The translations under genes were made by a program, and so were the position numbers. 64,000 bases of DNA from Thauera sp. (GTDB taxonomy: Bacteria; Pseudomonadota; Gammaproteobacteria; Burkholderiales; Rhodocyclaceae): contig JACKMB010000004.1 in assembly GCA_024235615.1 (NCBI GenBank), forward strand, positions 310,001-374,000. The letters run 5' to 3'. Position 1 is the stretch's first letter, and each line of letters starts with the position of its first letter. Positions 51,391 to 63,875 of the stretch are shown one piece after another. Below the pieces are notes generated by a model that saw nothing but the letters and a program-made list of their open reading frames with translations, was not told the origin of the DNA and did not search any database.

Positions 51391-52473
51391 CTAGATCGAG
51401 CGTGGTGCTGCCGTCCCTGCGTCGAACAGGCCGGGGCGGGCGAGCTCGTCGAGGATGCGCCGCACCGGCGTGGGCAGGGCGGCCTCGGCGTGGGCGCCCA
51501 GCGGCAGCCAGCACAGCGCGCCGTCGTCGGCCAGGCCGTGGATCGAATGGGTGTGCAGCAGCAGCGGTTGCAGCTCGAGCACGAAGTGGGTGAAGGCGTG
51601 GGTGAGCGGAGCGAGCGGCTGGGGTGCGGCGGTGGCGAGGCCGAAGCGCTGGGCGCTCCAGGCCTGCGCGTCCTCCGCCTCGGCGGGTAATTCGGGCAGC
51701 GCCAGCAGACCCCCCCAGATCCCCGCAGGCGGGCGACGCTCCAGCAGCACCGCGCCCTGGTGCAGGATCACCGCGCAGCGCGCGCCGCGCCGCGGCACCA
51801 CCTTCTTCGGGCGTGCCGCGGGCAGCTCGGCGACGCGCCCCTCGCGGCGGGCGACGCAGTCGTCGTGGAAGGGACAGCGCGCGCAGGCGGGCCGGGCGCG
51901 GGTGCACAGCGTGGCGCCGAGGTCCATCTGCGCCTGGATGTAGCGGCCGATGCCGCGCTCCGGCAGCAGCGACTCGGCGAGCGCCCACAGCCGCGCCACC
52001 ACCGCCTTCTCGCCGGGAAAACCCTCGATGCCGAACACCCGGCACAGCACGCGCTTGACGTTGCCGTCGAGGATCGCCACGCGCTCGCCCCAGGCGAAGG
52101 CGGCGATCGCCGCGGCGGTGGAGCGGCCGATGCCGGGCAGCCCGGCGATCGCCGTCGCGCTGTGCGGAAACGCGCCGCCGTGCTCGTCCATGATCACCCG
52201 CGCCGCGCGGTGCAGGTTGCGCGCGCGGGCGTAGTAGCCCAGGCCGCTCCATAGCGCCATCACGTCCTCGACCGGCGCCGCCGCGAGCGCGGCGACGTCG
52301 GGGAAGCGCGCGAGGAAGCGCTCGTAGTAGGGGATCACGGTCTCGACCCGGGTCTGCTGCAGCATGATCTCGGACAGCCAGATGCGGTAGGGGTCGTGGC
52401 CGCCCTGCCAGGGCAGGTCGTGACGGCCGTGCTCGCGCTGCCATGCGATCAGCCGGGTGGAGAAGTCGCTCAT
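51391..52473 (-). CDS. mutY: Adenine DNA glycosylase MutY
   Basis: 360 residues from ATG 52473. Catalytic glutamate in WLSEIMLQQTRVETVI, helix-hairpin-helix GLPGIGRSTAAAIAAFAWGERVAILDGNVKRVL with the conserved aspartate, and an Fe-S cluster site C-x6-C-x2-C-x5-C (CTRARPACARCPFHDDC). A C-terminal NUDIX-like domain (about 235-360) recognises 8-oxoG. Removes A mispaired with 8-oxoG. A five-base repeat sits in its leader. Confidence 0.95.
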   Translation of the reverse strand: MSDFSTRLIAWQREHGRHDLPWQGGHDPYRIWLSEIMLQQTRVETVIPYYERFLARFPDVAALAAAPVEDVMALWSGLGYYARARNLHRAARVIMDEHGGAFPHSATAIAGLPGIGRSTAAAIAAFAWGERVAILDGNVKRVLCRVFGIEGFPGEKAVVARLWALAESLLPERGIGRYIQAQMDLGATLCTRARPACARCPFHDDCVARREGRVAELPAARPKKVVPRRGARCAVILHQGAVLLERRPPAGIWGGLLALPELPAEAEDAQAWSAQRFGLATAAPQPLAPLTHAFTHFVLELQPLLLHTHSIHGLADDGALCWLPLGAHAEAALPTPVRRILDELARPGLFDAGTAAPRSI

Positions 52474-52486
52474 GTCCGCTATGGTC

Positions 52487-52511
52487 CCTTGCCTTGCCTT
52501 GCCTTGCCTTG
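52487..52511. repeat. Pentanucleotide repeat (CCTTG)5 just upstream of mutY
   Basis: Five perfect copies end-to-end, 14 bases upstream of the mutY start codon (CAAGG on the coding strand). The units are purine-rich AAGGC on the mRNA, partly Shine-Dalgarno-like. Copy-number change by slippage could alter expression. Confidence 0.9.
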
Positions 52512-52599
52512 CCCGCGCGCTCGACGCTGCCCGCGCGCGCGGCGATAATCCCGTTTTTATTCCCATTCGAGCAGCGCGGCCCACCGCGCCCGTCCGTCC

Positions 52600-53100
52600 A
52601 TGACCCAACAGCAAGCTTCCGGCGAGGACTTCCAGCGCCGCTTCCGCAACGCGCTCGGCATGTTCGCCACCGGCATCACCGTGGTGACCGCGCGTACGCC
52701 CGCCGGCGAGCCGATCGGCCTCACGGTCAATTCCTTCAATTCGGTGTCGCTCGACCCGCCGCTGATCGTGTGGAGCCTGGCGAACGAGCTGCCCGGCCGT
52801 CCGCTCTTCGAGGGCTGCGAATACTACGCGATCAACGTGCTCGCGGAGGACCAGGCAGACCTGTCACAGCGCTTCGCCAGCCGGCTCGGGGAAAAGTTCG
52901 CCGGGCTGGAGTTCGACTCGGGGATCGGCGGCGTGCCGCTGCTCGCGGGCTGCTGCGCGCGCTTTCAGTGCCGCAACACGGTGCGCCACGCGGGTGGCGA
53001 CCACGTGGTGTTCATCAGCGAGGTGGTCGATTTCGACCGTGCCGAGGAGCGTCTGCCGCTGCTGTACTTCGGCGGCGCCTACCGTCAGCTGCGCGCCTGA
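52600..53100 (+). CDS. Flavin reductase-like, FMN-binding protein
   Basis: 166 residues from ATG 52600: RFRNALGMFATGITVVTARTPAGEPIGLTVNSFNSVSLDPPLIVWSL is the family FMN-binding signature, followed by YYAINVLAEDQADLSQRFAS and HVVFISEVVDFD. Supplies reduced flavin to a monooxygenase or acts alone; no oxygenase is adjacent. Divergent from mutY. Confidence 0.92.
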   Translation: MTQQQASGEDFQRRFRNALGMFATGITVVTARTPAGEPIGLTVNSFNSVSLDPPLIVWSLANELPGRPLFEGCEYYAINVLAEDQADLSQRFASRLGEKFAGLEFDSGIGGVPLLAGCCARFQCRNTVRHAGGDHVVFISEVVDFDRAEERLPLLYFGGAYRQLRA

Positions 53101-53196
53101 AGGCCGCGCTGGCGGCGGGTGGCGGCGCCCGCCCGCCGGCAGGCGCCGCGCCGACCCTGCGCGTGCCGCCTTCTTGCGCGCGGCGATGCTCCGGGC

Positions 53197-54372
53197 TCAG
53201 GCCGATGCCGGCGCCGCGCCTGCGTCTTCCGCCGCGGCCACCAGCTCGACCACGAAGGGCAGCGAGGGGTCGATCGCGAGCATCAGCCATTCCAGCATTC
53301 TCTTCAGCGCCTCGGGATTCCCGTCCGCGGCGTGCAGGCACATCGCCTCGCGGCAATAGACCCCGTCGGGCTGGAGGTTCCAGGCGCCTGCGGGCACGAT
53401 CGCGCAGTCGGCGATGCGGCCCTCGGCGAGGCGGACCCAGCACAGCAGCGCGCCGCGCGCGGTGATCACACGCGCCAGGCCCACCTCCGGCGCGGGCCGG
53501 CAGGCGTCGATCAGCGGCGCAACTTCCTCGCTCCCCGGGTGGCGCATCGTGCTCGCGCAGTCGGCCACGTCGATCGCCTTGGCGAACAGGCGTGCCGAGA
53601 TGCGGTTGCCGCGCTCGAGCAGGATGCGAACCAGCGGCGAGGCGGCGTGGCGCGCGAGCGGTCCGGTCTCGGCGGCCTCGCCCGCGTAGCGCGGATGGTG
53701 GATGAACTCCGCGTTCGGCCAGGTGCCCACCGCGGTGGCCCAGGCATCGGCGCTGAGCGTGCCGAGCAGCGCGGTGCGCCGCTCCGGCGGAACGGTGGAC
53801 GGGCCCTGGGCGATCAGCTCGCCCAGCACCGAGCTCAGGCTGCCGCCGCCGGCGAGGCGGTCGAGGAACTCGCCGATCCCGTGCGGCATGCGGATCTGGT
53901 TGAAGAAACCGGCGAGCAGCTCGCGCGCGACCAGGTCGAGCACCTCGCCGCCGAGCAGGAAGTCGTTCTCATGCTCGCCAGCGTGGAGCAGACGGCGGTG
54001 GAATTCGCCGTAGCGGTTGGTGCGCGGCTCGAAGCCGAGCGAGGGTGGCCAGTCGACCAGCAGCCGGCGCAGGTGCATGTCGATCATCTCGGCGGCCAGG
54101 CGGCGCTCGGTGCGCAGGCGCTCCGCCTTCTCCGGCGGCGGCTCGCCCGCGGCCAGCGCGCAGGCGAGCGCGAGCGCGTGCGCGTGGGCCTGCGGGCTGT
54201 GGCTGGCGTGCTGGCGCAGATGCTCGACACCCTCCGCGGGCGCCATGCCGATGACCGCGCCGCCCATCCATGCGCGCTCGGGAAGATGCAGCGACACCGC
54301 CAGGATCTTGCCCCCGGCATGGGTGGCGAGGACCCGGATCGGATCGTCGCCGCTGCTGTCCTGTGTGCTCAT
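53197..54372 (-). CDS. Hydrogenase large-subunit-like protein (HupK-type), cysteine-free
   Basis: 391 residues from ATG 54372 (ATG 54390 possible). Segments resemble NiFe-hydrogenase large subunits: VEHLRQHASHSPQAHAHALALA ... RLAAEMIDMHLRRLLVDWP near residues 50-110, and VITARGALLCWVRLAEGRIADCAIVPAGAWNLQPDG near 310. The nickel-ligand cysteines are absent; the C-terminal motif is IDPSLPFVVELVA in place of DPCxxCxxH. That loss is a trait of HupK-like maturation proteins. No hydrogenase genes are in the window. Identification is by pattern only. Confidence 0.6.
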   Translation of the reverse strand: MSTQDSSGDDPIRVLATHAGGKILAVSLHLPERAWMGGAVIGMAPAEGVEHLRQHASHSPQAHAHALALACALAAGEPPPEKAERLRTERRLAAEMIDMHLRRLLVDWPPSLGFEPRTNRYGEFHRRLLHAGEHENDFLLGGEVLDLVARELLAGFFNQIRMPHGIGEFLDRLAGGGSLSSVLGELIAQGPSTVPPERRTALLGTLSADAWATAVGTWPNAEFIHHPRYAGEAAETGPLARHAASPLVRILLERGNRISARLFAKAIDVADCASTMRHPGSEEVAPLIDACRPAPEVGLARVITARGALLCWVRLAEGRIADCAIVPAGAWNLQPDGVYCREAMCLHAADGNPEALKRMLEWLMLAIDPSLPFVVELVAAAEDAGAAPASA

Positions 54373-54592
54373 GTCGTCGCTCGTCTGCATTCTTGGATCA
54401 ATTTGGAGAATACCCGTATCGGGGAGGTTTGTTGTTCGCGGGGAAGGATGTGCATCGACGGTGCCCGCCGTCGGTATGAAGAAGCGCGAGCGTGCATTGC
54501 TGCGCACGCCCCAGAATCCGCGACAGTGCTAGAATCCGCCGCGTAGAACGGACCTTCCGGAACTCCCACTCACACACCAATCGAGGAAAAGC

Positions 54593-54868
54593 ATGAACAA
54601 AGGTGAATTCGTCGAAGCCCTGGCCGACCGTCTGGATGTGCACCGCGCCCAGGCCGACCGCGCGCTGTCCGCCGTGCTCGACATCATCGCCGAGCAGCTC
54701 GCCAAGGGCGAAAAGGTTGCCTTCACCGGTTTCGGCTCCTTCGAGGTGTCGCAGCGTGCCGCTCGCACCGGTCGCAACCCGCAGACCGGCGCCACCATCG
54801 AAATCGCCGCCTCGAGCGTGCCCAAGTTCACCGCCGGCGCCACGCTGAAGGCCGCGGTCAACAAGTAA
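54593..54868 (+). CDS. hup: HU-family DNA-binding protein
   Basis: 91 residues: MNKGEFVEALADRLDVHRAQADRALSAVLDIIAEQLAKGEKVAFTGFGSFEVSQRAARTGRNPQTGATIEIAASSVPKFTAGATLKAAV, the HU fold with the DNA-binding arm GRNPQTG. RBS GAGGAAA precedes the ATG. It bends and compacts DNA. Followed by a terminator-like hairpin. Could be subunit alpha or beta; not decided. Confidence 0.95.
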   Translation: MNKGEFVEALADRLDVHRAQADRALSAVLDIIAEQLAKGEKVAFTGFGSFEVSQRAARTGRNPQTGATIEIAASSVPKFTAGATLKAAVNK

Positions 54869-54911
54869 GCGCGCACCGAAGCCGTCGCGGCGCGTCTGGC
54901 GCCGTGGCCAG

Positions 54912-54948
54912 CGGGCCCGTTCCGGATGCTGCCGGGGCGGGCCCGTTT
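54912..54948 (+). terminator. Hairpin after the HU gene
   Basis: CGGGCCCG at 54912-54919 pairs with CGGGCCCG at 54938-54945, with an inner CCGG/CCGG pair and ATGCTG loop, followed by TTT. A plausible though weakly T-rich terminator. Confidence 0.55.
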
Positions 54949-55010
54949 CCATTCCGGCCTTGCGCTCTGCCGAACTCGGCGCAAGAAGCGGCCCGCGCAA
55001 AATAAACCGC

Positions 55011-55037
55011 GACAGCCTGTCGCCCAGCCGGTATACT
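55011..55037 (+). promoter_or_regulatory. Sigma-70-type promoter of the helicase gene
   Basis: GACA (-35 core, 55011-55014) and TATACT (-10, 55032-55037) are 17 bases apart. The implied transcript has a leader of about 380 bases before the helicase start, long for a bacterial gene but usual for DEAD-box RNA helicase genes. Confidence 0.55.
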
Positions 55038-55155
55038 GCCTGTCGTTGTGCAATGCAGCAACAGGGCCGAGAGCAATACCGCCGCGTCGAGGGACGCGAT
55101 CCGGAGCGGCCCGAGGGACTGTAACCACAGCCCCATCGCCTCCGACCTCCCGTCG

Positions 55156-55175
55156 CCGACACTCCGTCGGGTTTT
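55156..55175 (+). terminator. Possible attenuator in the helicase leader
   Basis: CCGAC-ACTCC-GTCGG is followed by GTTTT. The stem is only five pairs, so it would be weak. It lies midway in the 54.9-55.4 kb gene-free stretch (555 bp), which otherwise holds the terminator, promoter and leader sequence without a supported gene. Confidence 0.3.
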
Positions 55176-55423
55176 CCATTCGTTCTTCCGATCGTCTGGC
55201 ATCGTGACAACCGGTTGGTGCCGATGCGCGGTCTTTCCTGGCGCCCATGCGGCGCCGGATCGGCCGGCCACGCCCATCGCGCGTCCCGTCGCCCTTGCGA
55301 CGCCTCGTGCCGTTCCTGTCCGCAGGCGCGGCGCGGCGTGATGTCATCACGACCCGCCTGCAGCGGGTCCGAATCGTTCCGCCCGCCCATTCCCGCGCGG
55401 CGGACAGCAAGACAGGAAGAAGC

Positions 55424-56749
<1,326 letters not shown>

Positions 56750-56786
56750 TCCGGCGGGGCCGGACAGGGCCTGATGCAACGACGAA

Positions 56787-56813
56787 GACCGCGACGGAAG
56801 TCGCGGTCTTTTT
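56787..56813 (+). terminator. Intrinsic terminator after the helicase gene
   Basis: GACCGCGAC (56787-56795), loop GGAA, GTCGCGGTC (56800-56808), then TTTTT. A textbook GNRA-looped terminator. Confidence 0.92.
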
Positions 56814-56888
56814 CCGTTCACCCGCGCTGCGGCAGGGCGTGCGCGCCTTCGATCCGGCCGCGGGGCCGGGGTGGCGTTCGCCGTCCCG

Positions 56889-57309
56889 TTCGCGCCTGCC
56901 GGCGCTCCTGCACAAACGACCGAGCGCCCCGGCTCGCCCGTAGGAGCTGCGGTAGCTGCGAATTCGGCAATCGGAAGAAATGACGCGCATACCGCACCGC
57001 ACCCCCGCCTTCGCGCCTGCCGGCGCTCCTACATGAACCGCCGCGCCTCCGCCCTCTGTAGGAGCGGCGGCACGTCCCCATGGGCACGCCCGGGTTCGCG
57101 CCTGCCGGCGCTCCTACACGAAGCCAGGTCGTGTCGCGGGCCGGCGGATCGGTCGTGGTGCGCGGGCCCTGGGGGGAGACCCGGAGCCGTGCCGGCCTGC
57201 CCGGTCGCGATGGCCCCCTGTAGGAGCGCCGGCAGGCGCGAATGCGGTGCGCCAGCCTGCACGCACGTCCCCGTGGGAACGCCCGATTCGCGCCTGCCGG
57301 CGCTCCTAC
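56889..57309. repeat. REP cluster I (seven elements, two degenerate)
   Basis: Elements near 56889, 56939, 57010, 57057, 57096, 57220 and 57287. The one at 56939 is a diverged Z (GCTGCGGTAGCTGCG), and that at 57057 breaks off after its first arm. It fills the 57-kb gap between the helicase terminator and the isochorismatase gene; no gene is seen in this 570-bp stretch. Confidence 0.88.
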
Positions 57310-57384
57310 ATGAAGCCAGGCCGCGTCGCGGGCGGCGTGTTCGTCGAGGTGGGCGGGCCCGGGGGCGGGGCGGTTTGCGGGTGC

Positions 57385-57987
57385 TCAGTCCGGGATGGCC
57401 GCGCCGTCGGCCACCACGACGGCGAACAGGTCTGCGAGCGCGGTGAGCGCGGCGACCTGCAGGGCGGCGGCCTCGACCACGCTGCCGTCGGGCGCGGGCA
57501 GAGCGCGGGTTGCGGTGGCGGCGGCGGGGACGGTGACCGCGTAGCCGAGGTTGAAGGCGCCGCGGGCGGTCGAGTTGATGCACATGTGGGTCATGAAGCC
57601 GACCACGACCAGGTTCTTCACCCCCGCGGCCTTCAGGCGCTCGTCGAGTTCGGTGCCGACGAAGGAGTTCGGGTAGTGCTTGACCACCACCACCTCGCCG
57701 GCCACCGGTGCCACCTTGTCGGCGATCGCGCCGCATTCGGCGCTGGGGTCGTAGGGTGAGCCGGGGCCGGCATCGTGCTGGATGTGCACCACGGGGATCT
57801 TCAGCGCGCGTGCCCGCGCCAGCAGGCGGGCGCATTCGTCCAGGGCCGGCTCCACGCCTTCGAGCTGCATCACGCCGCTGCGGTAGGCGTTCTGGGCGTC
57901 GACGATGACCAGCGCCGACTCGGACAGGCGGGCGGGTGCGGCGGGCAGGCCGGAAAGTTGGCGCAGGGGGATGGAAGCGGTGCTCAT
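57385..57987 (-). CDS. Cysteine hydrolase (isochorismatase-like)
   Basis: 200 residues from ATG 57987. Catalytic set Asp-Lys-Cys: ALVIVDAQNAYRSG, VVKHYPNSFVGTELD and VGFMTHMCINSTARGAFNLGY. Family members hydrolyse amides such as nicotinamide or N-carbamoyl compounds. It is divergent from a LysR gene, which is probably its regulator. Confidence 0.92.
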   Translation of the reverse strand: MSTASIPLRQLSGLPAAPARLSESALVIVDAQNAYRSGVMQLEGVEPALDECARLLARARALKIPVVHIQHDAGPGSPYDPSAECGAIADKVAPVAGEVVVVKHYPNSFVGTELDERLKAAGVKNLVVVGFMTHMCINSTARGAFNLGYAVTVPAAATATRALPAPDGSVVEAAALQVAALTALADLFAVVVADGAAIPD

Positions 57988-58052
57988 GGGCGATCTCCTT
58001 GTGGGTTCGAGAAACGATGGCGGCAGCCTACAGGCGGCTGCCGGCCTGCGTA

Positions 58053-58062
58053 AATGCGCATT
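58053..58062. promoter_or_regulatory. Palindrome between divergent hydrolase and LysR genes
   Basis: AATGCGCATT is a perfect 10-bp dyad within the AT-richer centre of the intergenic region, the kind of T-N11-A area LysR proteins bind (TAAATGCGCATTCATG). It is 40 bp upstream of the LysR start. Confidence 0.45.
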
Positions 58063-58102
58063 CATGCTCTACACTGCTGCAACTTTGCAGGAGCATCGGC
58101 CG

Positions 58103-58993
58103 ATGAACTGGGATGATCTGCGTTTCCTCGTCACCCTCGGCCGCGAGGGCACGCTCGCCGCTGCGGCGCGCAGGCTGGCGGTGGACCAGACCACGGTCGC
58201 GCGCCGCCTGCGCGCGCTGGAGGAGGGCCTGGGCACGGCGCTGTTCGAGCGCGACGAGGGTTTGTGGCGGCCGACCGCGGTGGGCGCCCGCGTGCTGGAG
58301 CGCGCCGCGCGCATCGAGGAGGACGTGGCCGGCATCACCCGTCTGGCCGAGGCCGGCGCCGGCGCGGTCGGTGGCGTGGTGCGGATCACCGCGGTGAGCG
58401 CCCTGATCGGCGAGTGGCTGGTGCCGCGCCTGCCTGGCCTGTACGTCCGCCATCCGGAACTGCGTGTCGACCTCGTCGCCACCAATGACAACCTCAACGT
58501 CGCCCGCCGCGAGGCCGACATCGCCATCCGCCTGGCGCGCCCCGCGAGCGGCGACTTCCTCATCCGCAAGCTCGCCGAGGTCGGCTTCGCGCTCTACGGT
58601 GCGGCGCGCGGCGAGCTGGCGGTGAGCGCCGGCGACTGGGTGGCCTACAACGAGGACCTCGACCACACGCCGGAGATGCGCCGCCTGCACGCGATGCTGG
58701 GCGACGGTCGCATCCGCCTGCGCTCGAACAGCCTGCGCGGCCTCGTGCGCGCGGTGGCCGGCGGCATCGGGCACGGGCTGCTGCCCTGCTTCGTGGCCGA
58801 TGCCGACCCCGGCCTGATCCGCCTGTCCGGCGCGGAACCGATCCTGCACCGCGAGCTGTGGATGCTGATCCACCCCGACGCGCGCCCGCTCGCGCGCGTC
58901 GCCGCGACCGCGGACTGGCTGGTGGAGCGCTTCGACGCGGAGGCGGCGAGCTTCGCGGGCAGGACGCCGTCGCCCCGGGCCGCGCCGCCGTAA
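58103..58993 (+). CDS. LysR-family transcriptional regulator
   Basis: 296 residues from ATG 58103. The N-terminal winged helix is MNWDDLRFLVTLGREGTLAAAARRLAVDQTTVARRLRALEEGLGTALFER; the rest is a substrate-binding domain (VRITAVSALIGEWLVPRLPGLYVRHPELRVDLVA). RBS AGGAG is 13 bases upstream. Probably controls the divergent isochorismatase-like gene and itself. Confidence 0.92.
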   Translation: MNWDDLRFLVTLGREGTLAAAARRLAVDQTTVARRLRALEEGLGTALFERDEGLWRPTAVGARVLERAARIEEDVAGITRLAEAGAGAVGGVVRITAVSALIGEWLVPRLPGLYVRHPELRVDLVATNDNLNVARREADIAIRLARPASGDFLIRKLAEVGFALYGAARGELAVSAGDWVAYNEDLDHTPEMRRLHAMLGDGRIRLRSNSLRGLVRAVAGGIGHGLLPCFVADADPGLIRLSGAEPILHRELWMLIHPDARPLARVAATADWLVERFDAEAASFAGRTPSPRAAPP

Positions 58994-59110
58994 CGCCGCC
59001 TTAGCGCCGCTTTGGCCCCGGAGCGGCCGTAGCGCCGCCTTAGGCCCCGGCACCGCCGTAGTCCCGGCGCCACCGTAGCCTCGAAGCGGCCGTGGCCCTG
59101 GCGTGGCCTC
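58990..59110. repeat. Short imperfect tandem repeats before hupE
   Basis: Variations of GCCGTAGCGCCGCCTTAG and GGCCCCGG recur four or five times in the 130 bp between the LysR stop and the hupE stop. Sloppy, no hairpin family recognised, and no terminator is visible. Confidence 0.5.
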
Positions 59111-59125
59111 TTGCCGACGGGGGCT

Positions 59126-59707
59126 TCAGCCGCCGAGCAGGGCGACGCCCACGCCGGCGATCCCGCCGCCGCCGAGGCGCAACGCCAGGCGTCCGCCGCG
59201 GCTGTCGGGGAAGGCGCGCGCGAGCGCCAGGCCGGCCGCATGCAGGGCCGCGCTGGCGAGCGCGAAGCCGAGGCTGTAGCCGAGCAGCGTGGCGTCGCCC
59301 ATCTCGGCGTGGTGGGCGTGGCCGTGGAAGAGCGCGAAGGCGGCGACCAGCGCCAGGCTCGCCGCCAGCGGCAGGCGCGCGGCGAGCGCGACCAGCAGGC
59401 CCAGCACCAGCACCGAGGCGGCGATGCCGGCCTCGACCGCCGGCAGGGCGAGGCCGAGCGCGCCCAGGCCGGCGCCGGCGAGCATCGCCAGCACGAAGCC
59501 GGCGGGCAGCAGCAGGCGGGCAGCGCCGGCCTGGCGTGCGGCGAAGAGGCCGACTGCGAGCATGGCCAGCAGGTGGTCGAGCCCGCCCAGCGGATGGGCG
59601 AAGCCGGTGGCGAAGCTGGCCGGCGCATGCCCGGGGTGGGCGAGCGCTGCGCCCGAGAGGCTGGCGAGCGCGGCGGCGGCGAGCATGGAGCGGAAGCGGG
59701 TCGTCAT
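59126..59707 (-). CDS. ureJ: HupE/UreJ nickel-related membrane protein
   Basis: 193 residues with a signal-like start (TTRFRSMLAAAALASLSGAALA), then HPGHAPASFATGFAHPLGGLDHLLAMLAVGLFAA, the histidine motif of HupE/UreJ, and another His cluster FALFHGHAHHAEMG. About six membrane segments. Family members move nickel (or cobalt) for hydrogenase or urease. Last gene of the urease operon, 38 bp after ureG. Confidence 0.92.
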   Translation of the reverse strand: MTTRFRSMLAAAALASLSGAALAHPGHAPASFATGFAHPLGGLDHLLAMLAVGLFAARQAGAARLLLPAGFVLAMLAGAGLGALGLALPAVEAGIAASVLVLGLLVALAARLPLAASLALVAAFALFHGHAHHAEMGDATLLGYSLGFALASAALHAAGLALARAFPDSRGGRLALRLGGGGIAGVGVALLGG

Positions 59708-59745
59708 GGTGGATTCTCCTGGAGTGCGGGAAGGTCTTGCGGTGT

Positions 59746-60443
<698 letters not shown>

Positions 60444-60447
<4 letters not shown>

Positions 60448-61157
60448 GATCGGAACAGCCTCGTGTATTGGGTTTCGTGGCGGCAGCTGGCGATGGCCAG
60501 GCCGGGGGTGTAGTTGCTCCAGGCCGCCTCGGGGAGGGCGAGCGCGCCCTGGGCCAGTGCCGGGATGCGCTCGCCCAGGGTGGCGAGCAGGCGCTGGCCG
60601 GCGCTCTGGCCGAGCGGAACGGCCTTCACCGCCGCCATCACCTGGTTCTCGGCCCAGGCCCACAGGTAGGCGGCGAGCGCCTGGTCGGGCGGCACCTGCC
60701 ACGCCGCCGCGGCCGCGGACCAGACGGTGGGGAAGCATGGGGCCTCGATCGCGAGCAGGCGGCCGCGCCAGCCCGGCAAGGCAGCGAAGGCGTCGAGCTC
60801 GGCCAGCAGCCTCACCAGCGACCAGCCCATCTGCACCGTCTCGGCGCGCAGCTCGGCGGTCTCGCGGCTGGCGAGGAAGTCGTCATTGAGCCGCGCCACC
60901 TCGGCGTCGTCGCCCTGCGACCACGCCACCAGCTGGCGGGCCAGCAGCGGCGCCTCGAAGCGCGCCAGGCTCCATTCCAGCAGCTCGCCGATCCAGGCCG
61001 CGGCCTCCGCCTCGGTGCGCACGAGCCTGCTCTCCACCGCCCACTCCAGGCCCTGCGAGTAGGTGTAGGCGCCGACCGGCAAGGCCGGGCTGGCCAGCTG
61101 CAGCAGGCGCAGCAGCGGCAGGAGGCCGGGCCCCGGGGGGGAGGTGGCGGCGCTCAT
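60444..61157 (-). CDS. ureF: Urease accessory protein UreF
   Basis: 237 residues: [42 protein letters not shown] is the family start; the interior shows [20 protein letters not shown] and the end [27 protein letters not shown] is highly conserved. With UreD and UreG it forms the nickel-insertion complex. Starts with an ATGA overlap to ureE. Confidence 0.94.
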
Positions 61158-61702
61158 CGCCCCGCCATCAGGTGGATGCGCGCGCCGCTGCCGTCGCCCG
61201 GGTGCTGGTGGCCGGGCGCGTAGGCGCCGGCCTCGGGCTCGAAGGGGGCACGCAGCGCGCTCACCTGCGCGCCCAGCCCCGCCAGCATGCCTTCGAGCAC
61301 GTGATCGGCCTGGATGCGCAGCCAGTCGCCGGCCACGTCGTGCCCGACCTCGACCGCGACGTGGCGGTTGCCGAGGTGGAAGGCGGCGCGCGCCAGCTCC
61401 GCCGCTGAGGCGCAGCGCGCCTCGAGCAGGTCCTCGGTCGCGGCGCGCACCGCGACGATGCGGCCGTCGCGCGCGCGCAGCCTGTGCCCGCCGCGCAGGA
61501 TGGTGCCGCGCGGCAGGAACAGGCCGACCTCGGTGCCGGAGGCAAGCCGCGTGCGCAGGCGGCTCTTGGTGCGGGCGTTGAAGTCGAGCTCGAGCACCTC
61601 GCTCGCCGGCAGGTCGCCGTCGTACAGGGACTCGATCAGCAGCACCGCGGGCGCGGGCGTCTGCATCACGAAGTCGGCGAGAATGTCCTTGGTCATCGGC
61701 AT
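61154..61702 (-). CDS. ureE: Urease accessory metallochaperone UreE
   Basis: 182 residues from ATG 61702 (ATG 61696 equally possible). UreE features: [76 protein letters not shown]. The C-terminal tail has only a few histidines ([17 protein letters not shown]). It delivers nickel to UreG. There is a 57-bp gap to ureC. Confidence 0.94.
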   Translation of the reverse strand: MPMTKDILADFVMQTPAPAVLLIESLYDGDLPASEVLELDFNARTKSRLRTRLASGTEVGLFLPRGTILRGGHRLRARDGRIVAVRAATEDLLEARCASAAELARAAFHLGNRHVAVEVGHDVAGDWLRIQADHVLEGMLAGLGAQVSALRAPFEPEAGAYAPGHQHPGDGSGARIHLMAGR

Positions 61703-61759
61703 GGTCGGAGCCCTCCAGGGCTTGGGCAAAGGGCGTCGCACGCGAGCGGCGGCTGCGCC

Positions 61760-63510
<1,751 letters not shown>

Positions 63511-63511
<1 letters not shown>

Positions 63512-63864
63512 CACAGGTCTCCTTCGCCGCGGTGCGCGGCGGGCGCCCTCGCCGGCTCGTCCAGCCGCCCCATGACGAGGCCGTTGAAGCCATACACCTC
63601 GCGCTCGCCCGCCAGCGCCACCAGCTCGACGGTGCGCCACTGGCCGGGCTCGAAGCGCACCGCGGTGCCGGCGGCGATGTTCAGGCGGAAGCCGTGCGCC
63701 GCCGCGCGGTCGAAGTCGAGCGCGGTGTTGGTCTCGGCGAAGTGGTAGTGCGAGCCGACCTGGATCGGGCGGTCGCCGGTGTTGCTCACCACCAGCGTGC
63801 GCGTGGCGCGGCCGACGGCGAGTTCGATGTCGCCGTCGGCGACGAGGAGTTCTCCGGGGATCAT
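63511..63864 (-). CDS. ureB: Urease beta subunit UreB
   Basis: 117 residues from ATG 63864 ([19 protein letters not shown]), with [61 protein letters not shown]. The classical beta subunit of three-chain bacterial ureases. Eleven bases separate it from the end of ureA. Confidence 0.96.
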
Positions 63865-63875
63865 CGACCTGCGCC

